DNA of 9,500 nucleotides, taken from Alphaproteobacteria bacterium. Its GTDB lineage: Bacteria > Pseudomonadota > Alphaproteobacteria > Rhodospirillales > Rhodospirillaceae. How positions within the stretch are numbered: the first letter of the stretch is position 1; each line of letters begins with the position of its first letter. The position numbers and the translations under genes are program-made. The stretch lies in NCBI GenBank assembly GCA_015228695.1, contig JADGDA010000084.1:1-9500 (forward strand), written 5' to 3'. The notes beneath the pieces were generated by a model. The model was given only the letters and a program-made list of their open reading frames with translations. It ran no database searches and was not told the origin of the DNA. This document shows positions 1 to 7,449 of this stretch, one piece after another.

Positions 1-2985
1 CGCGAAGGCGATGGCCAGATCGTAGTTGCTGGCGTTGGTCTGGGGACCGCCCGTGGCGTAGCTGGCGTCGACGAAGTAGGTGCCGGCGGCCAGCGACGCC
101 GTCACGGTCTTGGCGTTGGCGCCGAACATGTGATCGCCGCCGATCCTTCCCGCTCCGGGCAGGCCCGAATAGAGATCGATCGCGCAATCGGCCGCCAGCC
201 CCCCGAGGGTGAGCACGACATCGGCGGCGCTGGCCAACGTGAAGGAATAGAAGTCGTGGATGTCGTTGCGGCTGAGAACGTCGGTGGCCCGCAACACGCC
301 GTCGGCCGTCAGGGTTCCCAGCTTGGCGGCTCCGGTCGTGGTGTCGTCGGCTGTCTGCGACCCCAGGCTGACCACGCGGCCGCCGATGACGGAACTCCAG
401 GAGTGGCCGTCATAGGCCGTGATGTCCAGGGAATCGGTGCCGCGCGCGGCACCGGCGGTATAGCCGAGATTGGCCAGCGACGCGGCGTCCACGGAGATCC
501 ACTGGCCCTCCGCCTGCCGGACGCCTCCCAGGGTGAAGTAACCGCCGCCGTCGCTGTTGTCGCGGACCTTGTAGGCGGTGATGGCGTCGTTGTCGACGTC
601 GGAGGCCTTGAACAGGCTGCCGGCGGTCACGGACTGGCCGAGTTGGACGTTGCAGTTGTAGTTGGCCTGGACCGTCGGCGACAGATTGGCGACCAGGGGG
701 GACGGGCCGCCCAGACGGTAGACGATCACCGTGGAGTCGTTGATGTTGGCCTTGTTCAGAGCGGTTTCCGCGACCAGCCGGTCGCCCGCCTCGGACCCCG
801 CCACCAGCGCCCCGCCGTTGTCGATGACGAAGGTCTGGCCGCCGGAGAGCCGCGACACCATGGCGATGTGCCCGGAGACGCAGTTGTTCTTCCAGGCGAA
901 CTCGACCACGTCGCCGGCTTGCAGCGCGGACATCCAGTTGGCGTTGATCCCCTTGGTGCCGTCATAGGCGACGGTCCACTGGCCGTTGGCTCCGGCGTTC
1001 TTCTGGTTGAGGGACCAACTGTCCACGCTGAGCGAGGCGCCGGCCTTGACGGCGTAGTTCTGGACCAGATTCCAACAGCCGTTGGCGTCCCACGCCTTGC
1101 CCACGTAGCTCTGCGCGATCTGCACCATTTCGGCCGCCGTCGCCACTCCGGGGGTGGGATCGACCCAGGTCGAACTGGTGTTGATGCTGACCGAGCGATT
1201 GTCCAGGGCCTTTCCGTTCAGATCATAGGCGGTGATCTCGAAACTCTGCACCCGGTCCTCCTGGGTGGAGGCGGAGAAGGTGAAGTCCTCCAGGGTGAGC
1301 CCGGCGCTGCCGCCCAGTCCGGTTTTAACGTACCGGCCATCGACCAGGGCGAAGCTGAGCGACGTGCCCGCCGGGATGACCTCTCCGGTCCGGGCGGTCA
1401 GGGTTCCGTAATTGTTGGTCTCCACCCCGGCGTAGCGGTTCACGTCGAGCGACGTGATGGTGAGAGCCGCGGGCAGGGCCACCCCCTCCTTGGGCTGGAA
1501 CAGCTCGCCCAGATTGAACAGCGCCCCCGGCTTGGCGACGAAGGACTGGCGCGCGACGTCGAACACCGGGACCGGGTTGGCGACGTTCTCGCCGATGGGC
1601 GTCTGCCAGACCACCATCCCGATGCTTTGCTTGGCGGTGGCGCCCTTGCTGTCCTTGACCGTGTAGACGAACTGTCCTCCCTGGCCGCTCATGCCGATCA
1701 CCGGCTGATAGATCAGGCTGGTCAACTGGGCGGAGGTCAGGATATCCCCGGCCTTGACCGCCGTGCCGTCGGCGCGGCGAACCGCGCCGTAGACCGGAAG
1801 GCTGCTGACGGTGATGGTCATGGCGTCCCCGTCCTGATCAACGGGGGCCTGGATTTTCAGCGGAGCCGTCGTGTTCATCCACAGCCCGACGTTGGTCGCG
1901 CCGGGGCCGACGATCGGGGCATGGTTCAACGGCGGCGGCGGAAGCGGGGCCGTGAGGTTGAGGCTGACATTTTGCTGGGCCACCCCGCCCTTGCCGTCGC
2001 TGACCTGATAGCTGAACATCCCGGCATTGCCGAGGGCGAGGTTCTGCCCCTGCTGCGCCGGAGCCTGATAGGCCAGGGTCTTGAGTTCCGGGACCGTCAG
2101 GGCCTGCCCCACGGTCACCGCCTTGCCGTTGAGGGTGATCGCGCCCTTTGCGGGAAGTCCGGTGATCTTGATGCTCAAGGCATCACCATCCACGTCGGTC
2201 GGCGCGGCGATGCCGAGCACGCCCTGTCCGCCCAGGGCGATGCTGACCGCCTTGTCGGCCTGGGCCACCGGGGCGTGGTTGGCCGGCTTGGGGGCGACGG
2301 CGGCCGGGGCGACGGACAGCGCGACGATCTGGCTGGCGGCGCCGCCCTTGCCGTCGGACACCGAATAGCCGAACGCACCGATACCGCCGGAGACCGCCGG
2401 AGGCGCCAGGACGGTGAGCCCGGCAAGCTGCGCCGCCGTCAACACTTGTCCGATCTTGACCGGAATCCCGCCGGCAAGCACGGCGCCCTTCGCCGGAAGC
2501 GACGTGATGGTGATGGTCAGCTTGTCCCCGTCCACGTCGGTCGGCGCGGTGATGCCGAGAGCGGCCTGTTTGCCGGGTTGCAGAAGCACGGCCTTGTTGG
2601 CCTGGGCCAAGGGCGCATGGTTGACCGGGGGCGGCGGGACGGCCACCTTGGTGGCGGCGGGAGCGGTGTAGAGCCCCACGGTCTGCCGGGCGACTCCTCC
2701 CTTGCCGTCGGAGACCTGATACGCGAAATAGCCCGACATCCCCGGCGTCGCCGACGGCGATTTGAAGGTCAGGCTGGCAAGCTGGGCGGAGGTCAGCACC
2801 TGTCCGAGGACGATGGGCTTCCCATCCAGAAAAAGCGCGCCCTTGGAAGGCACCGAGGTCACCCGGATGGTCAGAGCGTCACCATCGGGGTCGACGGGCG
2901 GGACGATCCCCAATGCCGAGGTCCCGCCGGGAGTCACTGTGAGGAGTTTGCTCGATTGAACCACAGGGGCTTTATTCGTAGCCAT
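1..2985 (-). CDS. Large surface/exported protein, partial: four cadherin-like repeats, NlpC/P60- or CHAP-like domain, PPC-like domain
   Basis: The minus-strand frame is open from an ATG at 2985 to the window edge, giving 995 codons without a stop, so the C-terminus is missing. Residues 5-460 contain four repeats of about 105-110 aa, each with N(H/K)AP at the start, a D-x-DGD calcium-type motif, a G-x-(I/V/A)-LT step and a V(S/K)DxKG end. This is typical of cadherin-like/tandem-95 domains. Residues 461-615 form a beta-rich linker. Residues 616-757 resemble an NlpC/P60 or CHAP cysteine hydrolase: YVGKAWDANGCWNLV (Cys637), GDVVEF at 691-696, SGHIAMVSRL (His706) and IDNGG (Asn723) as possible third residue. 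Residues 770-875 form another Ig-like domain with DVDNDA and DITAYDG. Residues 896-990 resemble a bacterial pre-peptidase C-terminal (PPC) domain (DFYSFTL, DLYSG, AAGTYFVD). The N-terminus has no Sec signal, so type I secretion through a C-terminal signal outside the window is likely (inference). A peptidoglycan- or peptide-cleaving adhesin is plausible. No upstream gene shares its transcript. Confidence 0.85.
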   Translation of the reverse strand, partial: MATNKAPVVQSSKLLTVTPGGTSALGIVPPVDPDGDALTIRVTSVPSKGALFLDGKPIVLGQVLTSAQLASLTFKSPSATPGMSGYFAYQVSDGKGGVARQTVGLYTAPAATKVAVPPPPVNHAPLAQANKAVLLQPGKQAALGITAPTDVDGDKLTITITSLPAKGAVLAGGIPVKIGQVLTAAQLAGLTVLAPPAVSGGIGAFGYSVSDGKGGAASQIVALSVAPAAVAPKPANHAPVAQADKAVSIALGGQGVLGIAAPTDVDGDALSIKITGLPAKGAITLNGKAVTVGQALTVPELKTLAYQAPAQQGQNLALGNAGMFSYQVSDGKGGVAQQNVSLNLTAPLPPPPLNHAPIVGPGATNVGLWMNTTAPLKIQAPVDQDGDAMTITVSSLPVYGAVRRADGTAVKAGDILTSAQLTSLIYQPVIGMSGQGGQFVYTVKDSKGATAKQSIGMVVWQTPIGENVANPVPVFDVARQSFVAKPGALFNLGELFQPKEGVALPAALTITSLDVNRYAGVETNNYGTLTARTGEVIPAGTSLSFALVDGRYVKTGLGGSAGLTLEDFTFSASTQEDRVQSFEITAYDLNGKALDNRSVSINTSSTWVDPTPGVATAAEMVQIAQSYVGKAWDANGCWNLVQNYAVKAGASLSVDSWSLNQKNAGANGQWTVAYDGTKGINANWMSALQAGDVVEFAWKNNCVSGHIAMVSRLSGGQTFVIDNGGALVAGSEAGDRLVAETALNKANINDSTVIVYRLGGPSPLVANLSPTVQANYNCNVQLGQSVTAGSLFKASDVDNDAITAYKVRDNSDGGGYFTLGGVRQAEGQWISVDAASLANLGYTAGAARGTDSLDITAYDGHSWSSVIGGRVVSLGSQTADDTTTGAAKLGTLTADGVLRATDVLSRNDIHDFYSFTLASAADVVLTLGGLAADCAIDLYSGLPGAGRIGGDHMFGANAKTVTASLAAGTYFVDASYATGGPQTNASNYDLAIAFA
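1606..2973 (-). repeat. Four tandem cadherin-like coding repeats
   Basis: The repeat units encode residues about 5-112 (2650-2973), 122-227 (2305-2622), 236-347 (1945-2280) and 354-460 (1606-1926). Units 2-4 open with NHAP after a Pro/Ala-rich linker (for example VPPPPVNHAP, PLPPPPLNHAP). Shared landmarks are APTDVDGD or a variant, LPAKGA, GQ(V/A)LT and VSDGKGG. Units 2 and 3 are closest to each other. Units 1 and 4 have drifted, and unit 4 has VKDSKGA in place of VSDGKGG. The repeats are protein-level and diverged, so they are an ancient domain duplication rather than a recent DNA duplication. Confidence 0.85.
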
Positions 2986-2991
2986 GGCCAT

Positions 2992-2997
2992 CCCTCC
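2992..2997 (-). promoter_or_regulatory. Ribosome binding site deciding the start of the large surface protein
   Basis: On the minus strand GGAGGG is followed by ATGGCC and then ATGGCTACG. Two in-frame ATGs are therefore possible, at 2991 and 2985. The Shine-Dalgarno abuts the first with no spacer and lies 6 nt from the second, so the start at 2985 (MATNKAP) is favoured. Confidence 0.7.
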
Positions 2998-3282
2998 GTT
3001 CTGTAGGGTCGGTTTACCGATGCAGCAACCATAACATGAACCGGCACGACACGGTGCGGCCTTTCTCACGGCCAAACGGAAATTTTTATAAAAATCCGCC
3101 CGGAATTTTAAACGATTCTTTCATTTCTGGCTCATCCCAGGTGACGCGGTGACGCGGGCCGGCGATTCGGCCGGTTGGCGGAAACCTTGTTGCGTCCACC
3201 AATCCTGTTCGGGTACTCCTGGGTGATCGGACTCCGCAACCCCCGGGCCTGGGAAAACGCGCGCATGCGGGATGGGAACGCT
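2998..3282. promoter_or_regulatory. Divergent intergenic region with AT-rich palindrome, likely promoters
   Basis: About 285 bases lie between the divergent large surface gene and the glycosyltransferase operon, and no convincing gene is seen in them. Positions 3077-3122 are strikingly AT-rich against GC-rich surroundings. They contain the perfect palindrome ATTTTTATAAAAAT (3082-3095) and a repeated CGGAA(A)TTTT motif at 3077 and 3101, 24 bp apart. TATAAA occurs on both strands inside the palindrome (3087-3092 plus; 3090-3085 minus). On the minus strand a TTTAAA about 16 bp upstream gives a passable sigma70-like pair toward the large gene; the plus-strand partner is weak. A short GC hairpin (about 3153-3174) and an imperfect one (3040-3058) lack T-tracts. 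Promoter assignment is inference. Confidence 0.4.
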
Positions 3283-4980
3283 ATGGATGGCGCACGGCCG
3301 CGCGGCCCGACATGGGGCGAGGGGACCGCGGCGGTTCTGATCGCGGCGTCCATGGCCGTCCTGACCGTGGGCATGGCCCAGTATTACGTGGATGCGCCCC
3401 ACGCCGGAATCCTGTTCAAGGCCGCCCTCGACGTCGCGGAGGGAAAGACCCTTTTCAAGGAGACGCTGAGCTACTACGGCCCCGTCCACGTCGTCCTCCA
3501 GGCCCTGTCCCTCCTCGCGTTCGGCAAGAACGTCCTGGTCATCTACGCCTTGGCCGGAGCCTTTCAGGCCGCGTCCGCCTTCGTGTGCCACCTGATCTGG
3601 CGGCGGTTCCTGCCCCCTGTCCTGTCGCTGTTTTCCCTCGCGCTGTTCGTCGGTCTGGCGAAGGGGGCGTCGCAGGCGTGGCCCAATCATTATTCGACGT
3701 TCTTCACCGTCCTCTGCTTCTATTTCCTGCTGCGCCTGTTCGAGGACGGGAGAAGGCGGTGGGGGGCGTTGTCGGGCTTGGCGCTGGCCCTTGCGGTGCT
3801 GTGCCGTCAACAGTTGATCGTCCCCCTGCCCCTGGCCGTGTTCGCCACCCTGGCGCTGTTCGCCGTGCCGGGGGGAATGGCGGGGCGGAACGTCGCGCGC
3901 GCGGCCGGGGCGTGCCTTGCTGCGGCGGCTCTAACGTTCGCGGCTTTCGCGGCGTGGCTGGCCGTGGCCGGGGCAGGGGAAGACTGGATCCGGCAAACCG
4001 TCAAGAGCGTATGGGTCTTCGTGATGCCGTCGGTCGGCGCGTCGTCCCCGTCGCTGCCGGACCTGTACCGGAACGTCATGCAGGCCCTCATGAGCGTCAG
4101 CCTCTCCGACCGCGAGGTCTACGGCGTCACCTATTACACGCCGAGGTTCTGGGTGGTGTTCGGGCTGGCGGCGCTGTTCATGGCTCTGCGGAGCCTGGGG
4201 AGGGCGGCGGCCGGGGGGTGGAGGCTGACCGTCACGGACGCCTCGGTTCTCGTGGCGGCGATGGCGGCGTTGACCGGGTGGGTGCAGGTCTATCCGTTGA
4301 CGGATACGTTCCGTTTCGCCAACGGCCTGATGCCCGCGGTCGGGCTTCTGACCGCGCTGCTGCTCGGCGCCGCGTCCGGCGTTCCGGCCCGATGGGCGGG
4401 GATCGGAGTCGCGGCCGTTCTGACCTTCGTCCTCCAGGGTCCCCTGTTCGGGCTGGCCCAGGACGTGAAGCGGATGGCCGACCTGAACCGGGGCGCTGTG
4501 CCCGACCGGGTCCGGGTCGAGCGGCCGAGGGCCCTGGCCGGCATCACCCTGCCGCGACGGGAGGCGGAGTTCTATGCCCGAATGGATGAAGCCCTGTCCG
4601 GCTATCTGGCGCGCCATCCGGGAACCGCTCTGATCACCACCGTGGGCGACCCCCTGCCGCTGACGTTCATCGAGCAGGGAGCCAACGCCCATCCGATGTT
4701 CTATGTTCCGCCTTCGATCGAATTTTTCCGGACCCGCCAGCCCTACAAGCCGGAGTACCGTCTGGACGTGGCCAACGTGCTGCTCTACCCGGATTATTAC
4801 GAGACGGTGGAGACGTTCATCCGGACCCAAAAACCCCTGGTGATCACCGCCGGAACGGGACTCCCGGGATACCGGACGCTGTTCGAGGAGGAAATGCCCA
4901 ACCCGTATTTCTATAGCCGGCAATTCGGCGAGCGTCCGCTCGTCACCATTCTGGCCCCGATCGGGGAGGAAGGCCGATGA
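3283..4980 (+). CDS. Polytopic GT-C type membrane glycosyltransferase (GT39/ArnT-like)
   Basis: The predicted 565-aa protein has about ten hydrophobic segments (near residues 15-33, 68-106, 111-127, 137-152, 161-196, 205-229, 289-304, 319-336, 345-363, 370-388) and a soluble C-terminal part of about 175 residues. The first loop after TM1, YYVDAPHAGILFKAALDVAE followed by GKTLFKETLSYYGP, matches the layout of GT-C enzymes, where an acidic residue on the external side (here probably Asp37) takes part in catalysis. Such enzymes use polyprenyl-phosphate sugars on the periplasmic face. FRFANGLMPAVG near 343-354 also fits these families. Donor and acceptor cannot be told. The start is uncertain. 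ATG 3283 has GGGA 5 nt upstream; ATG 3265 is in frame with a poorer site; a TTG at 3175 has no ribosome site and would place about 36 charged residues before the protein. The stop overlaps the next start as ATGA, so it is the first gene of a coupled operon. Confidence 0.75.
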   Translation: MDGARPRGPTWGEGTAAVLIAASMAVLTVGMAQYYVDAPHAGILFKAALDVAEGKTLFKETLSYYGPVHVVLQALSLLAFGKNVLVIYALAGAFQAASAFVCHLIWRRFLPPVLSLFSLALFVGLAKGASQAWPNHYSTFFTVLCFYFLLRLFEDGRRRWGALSGLALALAVLCRQQLIVPLPLAVFATLALFAVPGGMAGRNVARAAGACLAAAALTFAAFAAWLAVAGAGEDWIRQTVKSVWVFVMPSVGASSPSLPDLYRNVMQALMSVSLSDREVYGVTYYTPRFWVVFGLAALFMALRSLGRAAAGGWRLTVTDASVLVAAMAALTGWVQVYPLTDTFRFANGLMPAVGLLTALLLGAASGVPARWAGIGVAAVLTFVLQGPLFGLAQDVKRMADLNRGAVPDRVRVERPRALAGITLPRREAEFYARMDEALSGYLARHPGTALITTVGDPLPLTFIEQGANAHPMFYVPPSIEFFRTRQPYKPEYRLDVANVLLYPDYYETVETFIRTQKPLVITAGTGLPGYRTLFEEEMPNPYFYSRQFGERPLVTILAPIGEEGR

Positions 4981-6095
4981 CGGGATCGGCGATCCGCGAC
5001 GCGCTGCGCTCCGCCAAGGCCTTCGCCGATCCGGGGCAAGTGGGATTCCTGATCGTCTACGTTACCAACCGCTGCAATTTCCGCTGCGACTTTTGCTTCT
5101 ACAGTTCCGAGATCGACAAGGGCCAGAAAGCCGACGAGATGACGGTGGACGAACTGGCCAGGCTCGCCCGCAGCACCGGGCCGCTGCTCCAGTTGTCCCT
5201 GACCGGGGGCGAGCCGTTCCTGCGCGCCGAGTTGGCCGGGATCACGGACGAATTTCTGACCCACACCAGCGCCCGTTACCTTACCATCCCCACCAACGGC
5301 TCGTTGCCCGACCGCACTGTGGCGTTTCTGGAGCACGTTCTGCCCCGCTTCCCCCGGACCAACGTCCGCGTCGTCATTTCCGTCGAGGGCATCGGCGAGG
5401 AGCATGACCGCCTCCGTTCCATGCCCGGCTCGTTCGCGAAGATCGGCGAGACCTATCGGGCGCTCGAACCGTTGCGCCGCCGCTTCGCCAATCTGGTTCT
5501 GGACGCCAACTCGGTGTACACGGCGCGCAGTGAGACGACGCTGGAGGCGACCCTGCTCCATCTCGCCCGCGAATTCGACTTCGACAATCTGTCCATCACC
5601 TTCGCCCGGGGCGAGATCCGCGATCCCGAATTGAAGGAGGCCTCGCGGGAGACCTATATCCGCCTCAACCAGCTTCTCGAAAGCCTGCGCCGGCGCAAGG
5701 AAAACCGCCTGCTGTCGCCCCTGTGGCGGGGAGTGCGCGACGCCTCGCGGCGGCTCCTCATCCGCACCGTCTTCGACGAGGAATTCGTGGTCGCCTGCAC
5801 CGCCGGCCGCAAGCTTCTGGTGGTCGGCGAGACGGGGGAGGTGAAGCCCTGCGAAATCCTGTCCCGCTCCATGGGCAATCTGAGGGATTTCGATTTCGAT
5901 CTGCGCCGGCTGCTCGACCGGCCGGACAATCGCGGATTGGTGGACTGGATCGTCCGTTCACGCTGCAAATGCTCGTTCGAGTGCGCGCTGTCGGCGAACG
6001 TGGTCTGGCGGCCCGGTCTGTATCCCCGGCTGGCGGCCTCGGCGTTTCGGAACATGATTCGGGAAAGGCAGGATGACCCCTCCAGAACCCCCTGA
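4977..6095 (+). CDS. Radical SAM protein with SPASM-like C-terminal cysteine cluster
   Basis: This is a 372-aa cytoplasmic enzyme. CNFRCDFC at residues 33-40 is the CX3CX2C motif that ligates the [4Fe-4S] cluster cleaving S-adenosylmethionine. LSLTGGEP (73-80) is the SAM-binding GGEP motif, and VVISVEG (132-138) fits a later barrel strand. The C-terminal part carries Cys274 (CTAG), Cys292 (GEVKPC) and CKCSFEC (Cys330, 332, 336), a pattern like SPASM/twitch domains that bind auxiliary Fe-S clusters. A second cluster is therefore likely, though spacing is not canonical SPASM. Start ATG 4977 is supported by AGGAAGG just upstream and by the ATGA overlap with the glycosyltransferase before it. The 3' end overlaps the following GT2 gene by 23 bp. 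The context suggests modification of a sugar, lipid carrier or glycan acceptor. The true substrate is unknown, and no precursor peptide gene was seen next to it. Confidence 0.85.
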   Translation: MTGSAIRDALRSAKAFADPGQVGFLIVYVTNRCNFRCDFCFYSSEIDKGQKADEMTVDELARLARSTGPLLQLSLTGGEPFLRAELAGITDEFLTHTSARYLTIPTNGSLPDRTVAFLEHVLPRFPRTNVRVVISVEGIGEEHDRLRSMPGSFAKIGETYRALEPLRRRFANLVLDANSVYTARSETTLEATLLHLAREFDFDNLSITFARGEIRDPELKEASRETYIRLNQLLESLRRRKENRLLSPLWRGVRDASRRLLIRTVFDEEFVVACTAGRKLLVVGETGEVKPCEILSRSMGNLRDFDFDLRRLLDRPDNRGLVDWIVRSRCKCSFECALSANVVWRPGLYPRLAASAFRNMIRERQDDPSRTP

Positions 6096-7101
6096 CGACG
6101 GCATGATCAGCGTCATCATTCCGTCCTACAACGCGCGCGCCTTCATCGCCGAGTGCCTGACCCACATCCTGGCGACCGGTTACCGGCCGATGGAAATCAT
6201 CGTCGTCGACGACGCCTCCACCGACGATTCCCCGGCCATCGTCGAGACGTTCGTCCGCGATCACCCGGACGTGGTGCGCCTCCTGCGTCTTCCCGACAAC
6301 GGCGGCCCGGCGCGGGCGCGCAATGCCGGAGCCCGCGCCGCCAAGGGACGCTATCTTTTCTTCTGCGACGCCGACACCCGGTTGGCCCGGAACGCCCTGG
6401 ACCTGTTCATCCGCCGCATCCCCGAGGCGGACGCCGTCTGCGGCCACTACGACTGGCGGCCCACCAACTCCGGCCCGGTCGCCTGGTACAAGGCTCTGTT
6501 CAATTATCAGATGTGGTCGAACCGGGGCGTCTTCGCGCACGACGTCTTCAACGCCGCCGTCGCCGGTATCCGCGCCGAGGCGTTCCACGCCGCCGGGGGA
6601 TACGACGAGTCGCTCCGCTGGGGCATGGATTACGAGAACGAGGAGTTCGGCCATCGGCTGGCGCGGACCCATCGCATCCTGGTCGACCCCGCCATCGTCG
6701 CCGGCCATTGGATGCCGGGGTTCGTCAAGTTGACGCGCACCTATTTCCTGCGGGTGTCGCTGTGGATGCTTCTGTTCATGCGCCGGCGCAAGTTCGAGGC
6801 CGGAGGCCCCGCCTCGGCCGGCTCGGGGGTGGCGAGCCTTGCCGTCCCGGCGGGCCTCGCGTCCGTTCTGGGGGCGCTGGCGGCCCCCGCGCCCCTCGCG
6901 TATGGGGCGGCGGCGGCGGCGGTTGCCTGCGCGGGACTGTACCTGCGCGGCTACGGCGGGTTTCTTCTGTTCACCCTGCGCCGGAAACCGGCCTTTCTGC
7001 CGGTGGCGCTCGTGCTCAACCTCTATTTCAGCTCCGTCATCGCCGCCGCCGCCGCCTGGGGCGCGCTCCGCTACCTGGGGGGAGCGGACGGAGAGGCCTA
7101 A
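6073..7101 (+). CDS. Family 2 glycosyltransferase with C-terminal membrane segments
   Basis: The 342-aa protein opens with a GT-A fold: ISVIIPSYNA (12-21), IIVVDDAST (42-50), NGGPARARNAG (76-86) and FFCDAD (96-101). The last holds the DxD-type motif for metal and nucleotide-sugar binding. GGYDES (175-180) and ENEEFGHRL (188-196) match the acceptor/catalytic acidic region of GT2 enzymes. Residues about 254-290 and 309-334 are hydrophobic, so the enzyme is probably anchored in the inner membrane with the catalytic domain in the cytoplasm. This fits transfer to a lipid carrier or a nascent lipid-linked glycan. ATG 6073 lies inside the end of the radical SAM gene, preceded by GGGAAAGGCAGG. A second ATG at 6103 would remove only ten residues and none of the fold. 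It is the last gene of the operon, and its stop is 6 bp from the stop of the convergent UbiK gene. Confidence 0.88.
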   Translation: MTPPEPPDDGMISVIIPSYNARAFIAECLTHILATGYRPMEIIVVDDASTDDSPAIVETFVRDHPDVVRLLRLPDNGGPARARNAGARAAKGRYLFFCDADTRLARNALDLFIRRIPEADAVCGHYDWRPTNSGPVAWYKALFNYQMWSNRGVFAHDVFNAAVAGIRAEAFHAAGGYDESLRWGMDYENEEFGHRLARTHRILVDPAIVAGHWMPGFVKLTRTYFLRVSLWMLLFMRRRKFEAGGPASAGSGVASLAVPAGLASVLGALAAPAPLAYGAAAAAVACAGLYLRGYGGFLLFTLRRKPAFLPVALVLNLYFSSVIAAAAAWGALRYLGGADGEA

Positions 7102-7107
7102 GAAGGA

Positions 7108-7446
7108 TTACTTCGCGCGCTTCTTCCGGGCCGCACGCCGCAGACGGGCGGCGGCGGTGCGGCGCGGGGTCGCCTTCTTCCCCCCTCCGGAAACGACTCC
7201 TCCCCCACTGCCGGAAAGCAGGGCGTCCAGTTTGGCCGAAAGGCTTTCCTGCTCCGCGCGCGCGGTCGCCGCCATTTCCCGTACCGCGTCGAACTCGTCG
7301 CGGGCGACGATGTCCATGTCGCGGAAAAGACGCTCAAACTGCTGCCGGAACAGGGCCTCCACCTCGCCTTTCACGCCGCCGAGAGCCCCGACGGCACCGC
7401 TTGCCATGCGCGCCAGATCGTCGAGAATGCGGTTCTGGGTCTGCAT
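7108..7446 (-). CDS. ubiK: UbiK/BMFP family accessory factor of ubiquinone biosynthesis
   Basis: This 112-aa protein starts MQTQNRILDDLARMASGAVG and contains RDEFDAVREMAATARAEQESL, the conserved BMFP (YqiC/UbiK) pattern: an N-terminal amphipathic helix followed by a short coiled coil (about residues 48-78). In E. coli UbiK promotes aerobic ubiquinone synthesis, acting with UbiJ and binding lipids; Brucella homologues show membrane-fusing activity in vitro. The tail from about residue 80 is Gly-rich and then strongly basic (KKATPRRTAAARLRRAARKKRAK region), making the protein longer than the ~96-aa E. coli form. The ATG at 7446 has AGGAAAGG 7 nt upstream, inside the last codons of the preceding membrane-protein gene. 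Only 3 nt separate that stop from this start, so translational coupling is likely. The match is by motif, not by alignment. Confidence 0.85.
   Translation of the reverse strand: MQTQNRILDDLARMASGAVGALGGVKGEVEALFRQQFERLFRDMDIVARDEFDAVREMAATARAEQESLSAKLDALLSGSGGGVVSGGGKKATPRRTAAARLRRAARKKRAK
7130..7163. other. Strong GC-rich hairpin in the convergent 3' region
   Basis: GCCGCAC (7130-7136) pairs with GTGCGGC (7157-7163). Nested inside, GCCGC (7137-7141) pairs with GCGGC (7151-7155), with one bulged G at 7156 and a 9-nt loop. The structure begins 29 bp after the GT2 stop and lies inside the basic-tail codons of ubiK. No T-tract follows on either strand, so it is not a standard intrinsic terminator, though it could slow transcripts from the plus-strand operon. 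Ala/Arg codons in GC-rich DNA readily create such pairing by chance. Confidence 0.35.
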
Positions 7447-7449
7447 CGT

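Noticed and set aside
130..3006. 958-codon plus-strand open frame
   Set aside because: It lies directly opposite the large minus-strand gene. Its product is Gly/Arg/Asp/His-rich without any domain, whereas the minus frame gives clear repeats and a Shine-Dalgarno. It is a GC-driven antisense shadow.
3140..3155. Tandem duplicate GGTGACGC
   Set aside because: Only two 8-bp copies; too short to claim a regulatory or mobile origin.
3175..3282. N-terminal extension of the GT-C protein from TTG 3175
   Set aside because: No ribosome site is seen, and the added residues resemble no GT-C N-terminus. ATG 3283 (or 3265) is preferred.
3312..4923. Long alternative frames over the GT-C gene (plus 3312-4589; minus 3931-4923)
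   Set aside because: Both give Arg/Pro/Gly-rich non-domain sequence, while the chosen frame shows regular membrane segments and an ATGA junction with the next gene.
5758..6708. Minus-strand 316-codon open frame across the radical SAM/GT2 junction
   Set aside because: It crosses two well supported plus-strand genes and shows no motif.
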